Of a stretch of 51,675 nt of DNA, positions 15,827 through 24,372 are shown one piece after another (the stretch's first letter is position 1; each line of letters begins with the position of its first letter). The notes beneath the pieces were generated by a model, which saw nothing but the letters and a program-made list of their open reading frames with translations, had not been told where the DNA came from and made no database searches. Source of the stretch: an uncultured Pelagibacteraceae bacterium (lineage in GTDB: Bacteria > Pseudomonadota > Alphaproteobacteria > Pelagibacterales > Pelagibacteraceae); assembly GCA_902623735.1 (NCBI GenBank), contig CACNUU010000006.1:1-51675 (forward strand). Direction: 5' to 3'. A program made the translations under genes and the position numbers.

Positions 15827-17173
15827 CTAATTTTTTTTACTTTTTGCGTAATTGGTAATTCCAGTTCGAAGTTTTTCAATTATTTCATCAATATGTTTTT
15901 TTTCACAAATAAACATTGGCGCAATTATTAAACAATCGCCTGTAGCTTTAAAGTTTACACCAGCTTCATAACAATGTTTAAAGCATGTAAATCCTGCAGC
16001 ACCAGGTTTTTTATCCATCTTGATATCTATTCCGCCCATCATTCCATAGCCTCTAATATTGTCGACTGCATCTATATCTCTTAAAGACATTAAACCTTTT
16101 TGAAAATAAGGAGCTAAATCTTTTGCTCTATTAAAGATGTCATCTTTTTCAAAAATGTCTTGAACTGCTAAACCGGCAGCAACTGAAATAGGGATACCAG
16201 AATAAGTATATCCATGAAATAATTCTATTGTTCCTTTAGGTGCACTGTCCATTATTGCATCATAAATTTCCTCTTTACATGCAACCACTCCTAAAGGACT
16301 TATACCGTTTGTTGTTGCTTTTGCCATCGTCATAATATCAGGAGTAACGCCGTATTCCTGTGAAGCAAAAGGTGATCCAGTTCTCCCCCATCCAGTAATT
16401 ACTTCATCAAATATTAAAAGTATTCCGTGTTTATCACAAATTTCTCTTAATCTTTGTAGATAGCCTTTAGGTGGAACTAAAGTTCCTGTTGAACCTGCAA
16501 TAGGTTCGACAATACATGCAGCAATATTTTCTGAACCAAAGTTTGTACAAATTCTTTCCAAATCTTCAGCTAATTCAACACCAGTTTCTGGTTGACCACT
16601 TATAAATTTATGTTCAGGTAAATGAGTGTGTCTCATATGAACAACGCCAGGCATTAATACACTTGCAAAAGTTTTAACATTATTAACCATGCCTCCAACA
16701 GAGGTAGCACCAATATTCATTCCATGATATCCACGCTCTCTTCCAACAAATCTAAATCTTTGACTATCGCCTCTAGCTCTATGATATGCGACACCAATTT
16801 TTATTGCAGTTTCAACAGCGGTTGATCCACAAATTGTGTAGAATATTCTATTTAAATTACCTGGTGTATGTTTCGAAATTCTAGTTGCTAACTCAAAAGA
16901 TCCACCGTAACCTTGTTGGAAAGGTTGACAGTAGTCTAATGTTTTTAGTTGATTACTTATCGCTTCAATTATTTCTTGTCGTCCATGTCCTAATGGATTA
17001 CAGAATAAACCAGAGCTCGCATCTATTTGAGTTTGTCCTTGGTGATTTTTTAAATAAACACCTTTGGCCTCAACTATCAGTCTTGGATTTTCCTTAAAAT
17101 CCCTATTTGATGAAAATGGCATCCAATGTTCATTTAATGAATTTGGCACTGAAGTTCTTTTTTCTGAGCTCAT
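15827..17173 (-). CDS. Class III omega-amino acid:pyruvate aminotransferase, probably for taurine or beta-alanine
   Basis: A 448-residue PLP enzyme. It has HWMPFSSNRDFKENPR at the start (typical of beta-alanine/omega-amino acid:pyruvate transaminases), SGLFCNPLGHGRQEI, GYHGMNIGATSVGG, the PLP-aspartate segment LLIFDEVITGWGRTG and the Schiff-base lysine in MAKATTNGISPLG, then HGYTYSGIPI. Reaction: omega-amine plus pyruvate to aldehyde plus alanine. First gene of the leftward operon with ald, and divergent from tauABC across 185 bp, so taurine to sulfoacetaldehyde (Tpa-like role) is the best functional guess. Beta-alanine, hypotaurine or GABA remain possible; the sequence alone does not separate these activities. 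Confidence 0.85.
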   Translation of the reverse strand: MSSEKRTSVPNSLNEHWMPFSSNRDFKENPRLIVEAKGVYLKNHQGQTQIDASSGLFCNPLGHGRQEIIEAISNQLKTLDYCQPFQQGYGGSFELATRISKHTPGNLNRIFYTICGSTAVETAIKIGVAYHRARGDSQRFRFVGRERGYHGMNIGATSVGGMVNNVKTFASVLMPGVVHMRHTHLPEHKFISGQPETGVELAEDLERICTNFGSENIAACIVEPIAGSTGTLVPPKGYLQRLREICDKHGILLIFDEVITGWGRTGSPFASQEYGVTPDIMTMAKATTNGISPLGVVACKEEIYDAIMDSAPKGTIELFHGYTYSGIPISVAAGLAVQDIFEKDDIFNRAKDLAPYFQKGLMSLRDIDAVDNIRGYGMMGGIDIKMDKKPGAAGFTCFKHCYEAGVNFKATGDCLIIAPMFICEKKHIDEIIEKLRTGITNYAKSKKN

Positions 17174-17256
17174 AATGTAAATTTTAAAATTTTAAAATTG
17201 TTTATATTTAAATTCTTTAGACTAATTAGGACTAATAAACCACCATAATTATTGTC

Positions 17257-17271
17257 ACAACTCAAAGTTGT
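17257..17271. promoter_or_regulatory. Inverted repeat in the divergent tau/aminotransferase control region
   Basis: ACAACT (17257-17262) and AGTTGT (17266-17271) form a 6-bp perfect inverted repeat with a 3-base centre, in the 185-bp spacer between the two diverging operons. Its position fits an operator controlling one or both directions. No regulator gene is adjacent, and a chance palindrome in AT-rich DNA cannot be excluded. Confidence 0.35.
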
Positions 17272-17358
17272 AAGTCAATATTACTATTTTTTTGTTTTAC
17301 ATATAGGTCAATTTAATCTTAAACTTAGTACATATAAATAATCAAGAAAGAGGATTAA

Positions 17359-18300
17359 ATGAAAAAAATAATTAGTTTTATTCTTGGATGTTTTGTTGCT
17401 CTAAATCTTTCAATCTCAGTTGCTAATTCTGCTGCGAATGAAGTGAGAGTTGCATACTTCTTAGAATGGCCAAGTCCTAATTTAGAGGACATGATGAAGA
17501 AAAACTTTGCTAAAGCATTAGGTGTTCCAGTTAAATGGACAAATTTCACTAATGGTGGTGCAATGACCGATGCTATGCTAGCAGGAGATATAGATATATC
17601 TTACTCACAAGGTTTAGTCCCATTTATTAATGCGGTAAAATCTAAAGCACCAATCAAACTTGTTGATATTGCTATGGAATACGGAATGGGAGGAACAACT
17701 TGTGTTACTTCTAATGCTTCTGGTATTACAAAAGCAAATGCAACTGAGTTAGAGGGTAAAAAAGTTGCTGTTCCACTGGGAACTATGGCTGAGTATGTAT
17801 TTGATGAAAGTATGAAGGTTGTTGGAGCAGATAGAAAAAAGATGGATATTATTCAAATGGATCCTGAAGAAGGAGCTGCTGCACTTGTAAGCGGTGATGT
17901 TGTAATGGCATGTTTATTTGGTGGTAATTCTATCAAAGCTGCAACAGCGGTTGGATCTAGATTGCTTACAGTTCAAGAAGCTAGAGATGCTGGTATCTTA
18001 GGAATAGATATTACTTCTGTCACTACAAAGTTCATGAAGGAAAATCCTGGAATGTTGAGAACTTTTATCGAAGTAACTCATGAAGCAAATGCAAGATATA
18101 GAGCTGGAAAAAGCGATATGAATGCAATGTCAAAAGCTTCTGAAATGAAAGTTGCTGATATGAAAGAAACTCTAGGTGGCTTTAAATTTCTAACTCCAGA
18201 AGAGACAAAACAATCTATGGAAAGTGGAAATCTTGATGCATTCCTAAAAGGTATGGGAACACCAAGAGGAAACGTAGACACTAGTTTCTTACCTTTATAA
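17359..18300 (+). CDS. tauA: Taurine ABC transporter substrate-binding protein
   Basis: A 313-residue periplasmic protein of the NMT1/SsuA/TauA family. It has a signal peptide (residues 1-24, hydrophobic core ISFILGCFVALNL). The mature part has VRVAYFLEWPSPNLEDM, KWTNFTNGGAMTDAMLAGDID (the usual S/G-rich ligand loop) and LEGKKVAVPLGTMAEY, matching TauA-type binders of aliphatic sulfonates. A ribosome site (GAAAGAGG) lies about 7 bp upstream of the ATG. Followed by tauB and tauC but separated from them by a strong hairpin, which would give excess binding protein. Taurine is the inferred ligand from family and context; other small sulfonates are possible. Confidence 0.88.
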   Translation: MKKIISFILGCFVALNLSISVANSAANEVRVAYFLEWPSPNLEDMMKKNFAKALGVPVKWTNFTNGGAMTDAMLAGDIDISYSQGLVPFINAVKSKAPIKLVDIAMEYGMGGTTCVTSNASGITKANATELEGKKVAVPLGTMAEYVFDESMKVVGADRKKMDIIQMDPEEGAAALVSGDVVMACLFGGNSIKAATAVGSRLLTVQEARDAGILGIDITSVTTKFMKENPGMLRTFIEVTHEANARYRAGKSDMNAMSKASEMKVADMKETLGGFKFLTPEETKQSMESGNLDAFLKGMGTPRGNVDTSFLPL

Positions 18301-18323
18301 TCTAAAGGAAGAAAAACAAATTT

Positions 18324-18363
18324 AAATAGGCGCCAATTTTAATAAATTGGTGCCTATTTTTTT
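18324..18363 (+). terminator. Hairpin terminator/attenuator between tauA and tauB
   Basis: Arms at 18324-18339 and 18344-18359 pair over 16 bp with a single G-U, a 4-base loop and a T-run (18357-18363): the shape of a rho-independent terminator. It stands between tauA and tauB on the same strand, so it most likely acts as a partial terminator that makes tauA mRNA more abundant than the rest of the operon. Confidence 0.8.
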
Positions 18364-18390
18364 ATTAAGAATTTTTATATAAAGTTTTTT

Positions 18391-19188
18391 ATGAGTGATT
18401 TAGTTTCTCAAAATCTAAACATGATTTTTAAAACTCCTAAAGGAGAAACAGTTCATGCTTTAAAGGATTTAAATTTTACTCTCAAAAAAGGAGAGCTTTT
18501 AACTGTTCTCGGTCCTTCTGGATGTGGAAAAACAACTTTACTTAATATAACTGCTGGATTTATTAGACCAACATCAGGAAATATTACCTTAAATAATAAA
18601 GAAATAGATGGGCCAGGAGTTGAAAGAGGGATGGTTTTTCAGCAAGGAGCTTTATTTGAGTGGTTGACTGTTGCTGAGAATGTCAATTTTGGATTAAGAA
18701 TGAAAAATGAAGATCCAATTAAAACTCAAAAGAAAGTTAACGAATGGTTAGATATAGTTGGACTTAAAGGATTTGGTAATACACCAACCTATCAATTATC
18801 AGGTGGTATGCAACAAAGAGTTGCTCTTGCAAGATGTTTAATTAATGATCCAGATTTAATTTTAATGGATGAACCATTAGGAGCACTTGATGCTTTAACA
18901 AGAGAAAAAATGCAATCACTAGTTTTAAAAATTTGGAAAGAAACTGGAAAAACAATAATTTTGATTACTCACTCAGTTGAGGAAGCTTTGTTACTTGGCG
19001 AGCGATTATATGTAATGGCTCCAAGACCAGGACGAATACATAAAGAATATAATCTTCCATTTGCATCAATGGGTTTAAAAGAGGATTTAAGAGAAATTAA
19101 AAAAAATAAGGAATTTTCTGCAAAACGAGAGGAAATTCTAGAAATGATTTGGAATATGGAAGAAGAAATAATGGGAAAGGAAAATTAG
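18391..19188 (+). CDS. tauB: Taurine ABC transporter ATP-binding protein
   Basis: A 265-residue cytoplasmic ATPase of the SsuB/TauB/NitD family. Walker A GPSGCGKTT (near residue 40), Q-loop FQQGALFEWLTV, signature LSGGMQQRVALARCL, Walker B LILMDEPLGALD and H-loop ILITHSVEEAL are intact. It powers import with TauC. The ATG follows the tauA-tauB hairpin and the stop is immediately followed by the tauC start codon, so the two are translationally coupled. Confidence 0.93.
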   Translation: MSDLVSQNLNMIFKTPKGETVHALKDLNFTLKKGELLTVLGPSGCGKTTLLNITAGFIRPTSGNITLNNKEIDGPGVERGMVFQQGALFEWLTVAENVNFGLRMKNEDPIKTQKKVNEWLDIVGLKGFGNTPTYQLSGGMQQRVALARCLINDPDLILMDEPLGALDALTREKMQSLVLKIWKETGKTIILITHSVEEALLLGERLYVMAPRPGRIHKEYNLPFASMGLKEDLREIKKNKEFSAKREEILEMIWNMEEEIMGKEN

Positions 19189-21111
19189 ATGTTAACTCAA
19201 ATTGTAACATTTTTAATTTTTTTTGCTGTTATTGGCTGCATCCTTTATGGAAGAAGATTAATCAGAACTGAAAAGATTGATGCAGTGTTTGGTAACCCTG
19301 AAAGAGCAAGGGGTGGTACACATTGGGTTATTGTTGGCAGTAGTTTTCTTTTATTAGTATGGCTTTACTACTCATGGGATATCGCAAAGGGTTTTTATCC
19401 AAAATCTGCAAATGAATTATGCCAAGTAGCAAAAGTGAATGACTCTTTATTGGGATTAAAATACCAATTTCCTATTGAGGAGAGGGAATTTAAAAGTACC
19501 GCTCAAATTAAAAAGGAGAATAAAAATCTTAAACAAATCTTAGAGGAAATTAAAAGCTCTGACGAACTCAATAGTCAACAAAAAACAATTCTAAGTGGTT
19601 TTATAAATAAAACTAGTCAATTAATACCTTTGCTTACGAATGAAGATTTGCTTGAAATTGATACTCAAAAAAAAATCGATGAAATTACAGGTAAAATTAA
19701 TCTTTTAACTGAAAATTTTCAAAAACCAAATTATCCATTTGAGACAGAACAAGAATATAAAGATAGACAAAAAGCAGTAGGTGAAGAAGGTGGTTGGGGT
19801 ATAGTTAAAGTAAGTGCTGGCACCGGATCTATAGAAAATACAATAGAAGTTCCATTAATACCTGCAACAAATAGAGGTTTAAAATTTCATACAGCTGCAC
19901 AAGAATTAAATTTGATAAGTGATGAGTTTTTTAAATTAAGAAATCACAATCCTCAATTTAAAGACAAAATTAAAGAACTTAAAGATGAGATTAAATCTTA
20001 CAGAAAAGATTTAGACAGTGAAGATTTATCATCAAATTATGCTAAAAATATTGTTAAGATTGCAAGAAGGATAGAATTTGCAAGTATATACCCACCTAAT
20101 GCATTAGATAAAATGCAAAATGCAATTATTAAATTTGATAACGCTCAAAAAGAAGCACAAAGTGGATTAAGATTTATTGATATCTTTTTATTTCCAGCTG
20201 GAACAATTGTTGCTAGTGGTCCAAGTTGTTCAGAACAAGGTTCTGGTAGATGGCTTCCAAAACCTTCTGATACATTTAATAAATTTGTACTAATGTTAAA
20301 ACCTAGCGTGGGTTACAAAGATATTCCTCTTTTATGGATCGATATGGTTGATGTCAGTAAAATGATTGGTTTTTTATTACCTGATTGGATAGCAGATATT
20401 CTTCCAGGCGAATATCCTGTGCATACTAAAGATGGAATAGTAAAACAAAATTTTAAAGGTTATGTTCTTAAGGTTGTAACAGGTGACTTTAAACTATTTA
20501 AAGTTCCAGTGCCTTATGGTCATATTTGGGATTCTTTTTTAAGAGTATTCTTAGGATTAGTTTTTGGAATTCTTATAGGTGTTCCTTTAGGCTTATTTAT
20601 GGGTCTAAATAGATTTGCAAAAGGTTTTTTTGATCCTTTAATTGAATTATATAGACCAGTTCCTCCATTAGCATGGGCACCTCTGATCATTTCTGTTTTA
20701 GGAATTGATAACACTGGAAAGGTTTTCTTATTATTTATGGTATCATTGTCAATCATGATTATTTCAGCTAGAGCTGGTGCTTCTGGTACTCAGCTATCAA
20801 AAATTCATGCAGCGCATTCATTAGGAGCATCTAAAAAACAAATATTAAGATACGTTATTTTTCCTAACTCTTTACCAGAAATTTTAACTGGAATAAGGGT
20901 TGCTGTTGGAATGTGTTGGGGAACTTTAGTTGCGGCAGAATTTTTAGCAGGTACCACAGGTATTGGTTTTGTTGAAAACGTTGCTAAAAAATATTTTCAA
21001 TATGAAGTAATTTGGATAACAATATTTATAATGGGAATGTTAGGTTTGTTATTTGATGTAACTTTAAGAAAAATCATTGATAAAACAATTCCTTGGCGTG
21101 GAAAAGGTTAA
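19189..21111 (+). CDS. tauC: Taurine ABC transporter permease with large N-terminal extension
   Basis: A 640-residue protein, more than twice the usual TauC length (about 250-280). The last ~200 residues (from about 443) are a normal BPD_transp_1 permease with 5-6 membrane helices and the EAA-type loop AAHSLGASKKQILRYVIFP. The first ~440 residues are extra: a membrane helix at 4-20, another at about 46-63, then a charged, coiled-coil-prone region (about 95-330, e.g. KKENKNLKQILEEIKSSDEL) that would lie on one face of the membrane. The extension is in frame, without stop or shift. Its function is unknown; it could dock the binding protein or scaffold the complex. Confidence 0.85.
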   Translation: MLTQIVTFLIFFAVIGCILYGRRLIRTEKIDAVFGNPERARGGTHWVIVGSSFLLLVWLYYSWDIAKGFYPKSANELCQVAKVNDSLLGLKYQFPIEEREFKSTAQIKKENKNLKQILEEIKSSDELNSQQKTILSGFINKTSQLIPLLTNEDLLEIDTQKKIDEITGKINLLTENFQKPNYPFETEQEYKDRQKAVGEEGGWGIVKVSAGTGSIENTIEVPLIPATNRGLKFHTAAQELNLISDEFFKLRNHNPQFKDKIKELKDEIKSYRKDLDSEDLSSNYAKNIVKIARRIEFASIYPPNALDKMQNAIIKFDNAQKEAQSGLRFIDIFLFPAGTIVASGPSCSEQGSGRWLPKPSDTFNKFVLMLKPSVGYKDIPLLWIDMVDVSKMIGFLLPDWIADILPGEYPVHTKDGIVKQNFKGYVLKVVTGDFKLFKVPVPYGHIWDSFLRVFLGLVFGILIGVPLGLFMGLNRFAKGFFDPLIELYRPVPPLAWAPLIISVLGIDNTGKVFLLFMVSLSIMIISARAGASGTQLSKIHAAHSLGASKKQILRYVIFPNSLPEILTGIRVAVGMCWGTLVAAEFLAGTTGIGFVENVAKKYFQYEVIWITIFIMGMLGLLFDVTLRKIIDKTIPWRGKG

Positions 21112-21112
21112 T

Positions 21113-22117
21113 TTGAAAGCAACAGTTCTAAAGAAAGAAATAATAAAAATTTTTAAAAGATATGGGTTAAGTAATTCTCATGCATTAATTTCAGCTAACG
21201 CATTAATAAATGCTGAATTAGTTGGAGCCTATGGTCATGGTTTATCAAGATTGAAAATGTACTGTGATCGAATTTCAAGAAATGTTATTAATCCGAAACC
21301 AAATATTAAAATTAAAAAAATTTCACAATCTATTTCATATATTGATGCTAATGATAGTATCGGATTTGTTGCGGCAGATCTTGCAATTAAAAAATCAATT
21401 CAAATTGCAAAGAAAACAGGAATAGGAATGGTTGCAGTAAAAAATAGCGGCCATTATGGTCTTTCTGGTTATTATGCTGAGCAAGCAGTAAAAAAAAATT
21501 TAATAACAATGATATATACTAATGCTCCTCCAGCCGTAGCTCCTCACGGAGCTTTAAAAAGTTTGTTTGGAACTAATCCAATTTGCTTTGGCTCACCATC
21601 AGGATCAAAAATTCCATTTATTTTAGATACATCAATTTCAATGATCAACAGAGGAAAAATTAGAGTTGCTGCAAGAGATAATAAAAAAATTCCTGAGGGT
21701 GTAGCTTTAGATAAATTTGGTAAGCCAACAACAGATGCTAAGAAGGCTCTCAAAGGTGTTCAGTTACCAATTGCTGGGTTTAGAGGTTCTGGTCTTGCAT
21801 GGATGGTTGATATTTTAAGTGGCGTCTTAACTGGTGGAAACCATGGAGGCCGAGTTAAGGATCCTTTTGATGATTTTTCTGGTCCACAAAATATTGGGCA
21901 TTTATTTATCACATTTAAGTCAAATTTATTTGTAAAAAATTTCAAAAATAGAATTAAGAACAATATAAAGATAGTTAAAAGTTTACCTAAAATTAAAGGT
22001 GTTAAGGAAATAATGTATCCTGGACAAAATAAATATAAAAGATTCAAAATTAATTCAAAAAAAGATATAAAAATAACAAATATTATTAAAAAAGATTTAA
22101 AAACACTTTTAGAATAA
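21113..22117 (+). CDS. Ldh2/ComC-family dehydrogenase, possible sulfolactate dehydrogenase
   Basis: A 334-residue NAD(P)-dependent oxidoreductase of the malate/L-lactate/L-sulfolactate (ComC) family, unrelated to Rossmann-fold malate dehydrogenase. It shows HGLSRLKMY near residue 40, the catalytic-histidine segment VKNSGHYGLSGYYAE and FGTNPICFGSPSG. The start is uncertain: a TTG at 21113, 1 bp after the tauC stop, has GGAAAAGG in front and is chosen over in-frame GTG (21098) and TTG (21077) inside tauC. Placed in the tau operon beside pta and an HpsN-like gene, it probably oxidises sulfolactate to sulfopyruvate. Malate or another 2-hydroxyacid is the alternative. Confidence 0.8.
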   Translation: MKATVLKKEIIKIFKRYGLSNSHALISANALINAELVGAYGHGLSRLKMYCDRISRNVINPKPNIKIKKISQSISYIDANDSIGFVAADLAIKKSIQIAKKTGIGMVAVKNSGHYGLSGYYAEQAVKKNLITMIYTNAPPAVAPHGALKSLFGTNPICFGSPSGSKIPFILDTSISMINRGKIRVAARDNKKIPEGVALDKFGKPTTDAKKALKGVQLPIAGFRGSGLAWMVDILSGVLTGGNHGGRVKDPFDDFSGPQNIGHLFITFKSNLFVKNFKNRIKNNIKIVKSLPKIKGVKEIMYPGQNKYKRFKINSKKDIKITNIIKKDLKTLLE

Positions 22118-22122
22118 AATTT

Positions 22123-23034
22123 ATGCTATCCAATAAAGAAATTGTATGTCCCAATAATCTTCTTGATGTAGCTCATAGAAAAAAAGGTGTTAAAGCAGGA
22201 ATAGTCAATGCTGGCAAACCTTTGCCTATGCTTTCGGTTCAGGACGCTGTCAAAGAAAATTTAATTGAACCTATCTTTATTGGTGATGAAATAGAAATCA
22301 AAAAGTGTGCTGAAGATTTAAAATGGGATATTTCAAAATATGAAATTATTCATGAACCTATTGAAAATAATACAGCTTCAATAGCAGCAAAACTTGCTAG
22401 CGAAAAAAAAATAAGAATTATTGTTAAAGGCCATATTCATACTGATATATTAATGAAAGAAGTTCTTAAAAGAGAATATGGTTTGCTCGGAAAAACTAGA
22501 TTAAGCCATATATGGCATATGACATTAACTAAAGAGGATAAACCATTAATCATTACAGATGGTGCATTAAATGTTTTACCAAATGTAAAAACCAAAATGC
22601 ATATAATTAAAAATGTAATTGATTTTTCAAAAAGAATTGGCATTGAAAAACCTAAAATTGCGATATTGTCAGCTACTGAGGAAATAATTGACAGTGTGCC
22701 AAGTTCAAAAGAGGCTGATGAATTAACAAAGCTTGCAAAAAAAGAAGGTCTTGATGCAGATGTTTTTGGTCCTTTAGCTTTTGATAATAGTATTTCAAAG
22801 AAGTCTGCAACCATAAAAGGAATTAAAAATAGTGTAGCAGGAATGGCAGATGTATTATTGGTTCCAAGTGTAGAAACAGGAAATGGATTGGTTAAAATGT
22901 TAATTTATTTTTGTGGAGCTTGTGCCGCTGGCGTTGTTGTTGGTGGTAAAGTGCCAGTGGTAATAACAAGTAGATCTGATGAGGCACCAGCCAGATTGGC
23001 CTCAATAGCAGCCGCAGTGGTAGCTCTAGACTAA
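22123..23034 (+). CDS. pta: Phosphate acetyltransferase (PTA/PTB family)
   Basis: A 303-residue enzyme of the phosphate acetyl/butaryl-transferase family, lacking the N-terminal DRTGG extension of long Pta. Landmarks are IVKGHIHTDILMKEVL, LSHIWHM, ITDGALNVLPN, VPSSKEADELTKLAKKEG and the C-terminal VETGNGLVKMLIYF...VPVVITSRSDEAPARLAS typical of PtaB-type enzymes. It would convert acetyl phosphate to acetyl-CoA. Sulfoacetaldehyde acetyltransferase (Xsc) releases acetyl phosphate, and a pta gene commonly accompanies xsc in taurine degraders, so location in this operon supports sulfonate catabolism. Phosphotransbutyrylase activity cannot be excluded. Confidence 0.85.
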   Translation: MLSNKEIVCPNNLLDVAHRKKGVKAGIVNAGKPLPMLSVQDAVKENLIEPIFIGDEIEIKKCAEDLKWDISKYEIIHEPIENNTASIAAKLASEKKIRIIVKGHIHTDILMKEVLKREYGLLGKTRLSHIWHMTLTKEDKPLIITDGALNVLPNVKTKMHIIKNVIDFSKRIGIEKPKIAILSATEEIIDSVPSSKEADELTKLAKKEGLDADVFGPLAFDNSISKKSATIKGIKNSVAGMADVLLVPSVETGNGLVKMLIYFCGACAAGVVVGGKVPVVITSRSDEAPARLASIAAAVVALD

Positions 23035-23082
23035 ATGTCATTGAAATAAAATCTATTATGCTTTAAACAATTAAAAAAAATT

Positions 23083-24369
23083 ATGGCAATCACATACTTA
23101 AAAAAATCACCCAAAACACCATCCACTGACGATAATAAAACTGCAGAAATTGTTAAAGGTTTGCTTAAAGAGATTGAAATTTCAAAAGAGAAAGCTTGTA
23201 TAAAACTCACAAAACAATTTGATAATTATGATGGAGAAATAATTGTTTCAGAAGAAAAAATAGAGCAAATTAAAAAAGAATTAGACCAAAAGACTAAAGA
23301 TGATATTCAATTTTCTCATGAAAGAGTAAGAAAATTTGCCGAAGCTCAACTAAAAAATTATGGACAAGATTTTGAGGTTGAACTTTCACCTGGTCTATAC
23401 GCTGGACAAAAACTAATACCAGTAAATACTGCTGGATGCTATATACCTGGTGGAAGATACGCTCACATTGCCTCTGCTGTCATGAGTGTAACAACTGCAA
23501 AAGTTGCAGGTGTTAAAAATATTATTGCATGTAGTCCACCGAAAAGTGGTGTAGGCGCACATCCAGCAATTATTTACACTGCAAATTTATGTGGTGCAGA
23601 TGTAATTTTAAATTTAGGTGGTGTCCCAGGTATAGCAGCAATGACTAACGGATTATTTAAGAATCCACCTGCAGATATCTTAGTTGGTCCAGGAAATCAG
23701 TTTGTAGCAGAAGCAAAAAGAATTTTATTTGGAAAAGTAGGAATAGATTTATTTGCAGGTCCTACAGAAATTGCAGTGATTGCCGATGATGAAGCTGACG
23801 CAGAAATGGTTGCGGTAGACTTAGTTGGTCAAGCAGAACACGGATACAATTCTCCTGCTTGGTTATACACTACCAGCAAAAGAGTTGCTGATGAGGTAAT
23901 GAAAAGAGTTCCAGAATTAATTGCTGAATTACCAGAAATACCCCGGAAAAGTGCTGAGGCCGCTTGGAGAGATTATGGAGAAGTAATTTTATGTGATACT
24001 GATGAAGAGATGGCAACAATAAGCGATGAGTATGCCCCAGAACATTTAGAAGTACAGACAAAAAATCTTGATTGGTTTCACAAAAGATTAAAAAATTATG
24101 GCTCTTTATTTATTGGTGAAGAAACAACCGTTGCTTATGGAGATAAATGTTCTGGTACAAATCATATTTTACCCACCAAAGGTGCCGGTCGTTATACGGG
24201 CGGGTTATTCGTCGGTAAGTTTATCAAAACTTTAAGTTTTCAAAGAATGACAAAAGAGTCTACAAAATCTGTTGGTGCAGCATGTGCTAGAATATCAAGA
24301 TATGAAGGTATGGAGGCTCATGCTAGAACTGGTGATGTTAGACTAAGAAAATATGGATTTTCAAATTAA
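23083..24369 (+). CDS. hpsN: Histidinol-dehydrogenase-family protein, probable sulfopropanediol dehydrogenase
   Basis: A 428-residue NAD-dependent zinc dehydrogenase of the HisD fold. Catalytic Glu-His (YAPEHLEVQ) and zinc-site residues (QAEH; D in YGDKCSGTNH; H in MEAHARTGD) are kept, so a double alcohol-to-acid oxidation is feasible. The region that contacts histidinol reads TGGLFVGKFIKT instead of the usual SGLSVxDF, and the N-terminus lacks the HisD pattern. This resembles HpsN, which oxidises 2,3-dihydroxypropane-1-sulfonate to sulfolactate. Last gene of the tau operon, 48 bp after pta, next to the likely sulfolactate dehydrogenase and away from any his operon. The HpsN assignment is by recalled resemblance plus context. 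Confidence 0.75.
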   Translation: MAITYLKKSPKTPSTDDNKTAEIVKGLLKEIEISKEKACIKLTKQFDNYDGEIIVSEEKIEQIKKELDQKTKDDIQFSHERVRKFAEAQLKNYGQDFEVELSPGLYAGQKLIPVNTAGCYIPGGRYAHIASAVMSVTTAKVAGVKNIIACSPPKSGVGAHPAIIYTANLCGADVILNLGGVPGIAAMTNGLFKNPPADILVGPGNQFVAEAKRILFGKVGIDLFAGPTEIAVIADDEADAEMVAVDLVGQAEHGYNSPAWLYTTSKRVADEVMKRVPELIAELPEIPRKSAEAAWRDYGEVILCDTDEEMATISDEYAPEHLEVQTKNLDWFHKRLKNYGSLFIGEETTVAYGDKCSGTNHILPTKGAGRYTGGLFVGKFIKTLSFQRMTKESTKSVGAACARISRYEGMEAHARTGDVRLRKYGFSN

Positions 24370-24372
24370 TAG

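Noticed and set aside
17174..17358. Riboswitch upstream of tauA
   Set aside because: The leader is AT-rich with only one short inverted repeat and no recognisable glycine, SAM or TPP aptamer features.
22437..22814. 125-residue minus-strand frame inside pta
   Set aside because: Mirror frame of a conserved enzyme; composition typical of antisense translation and no homology recognised.
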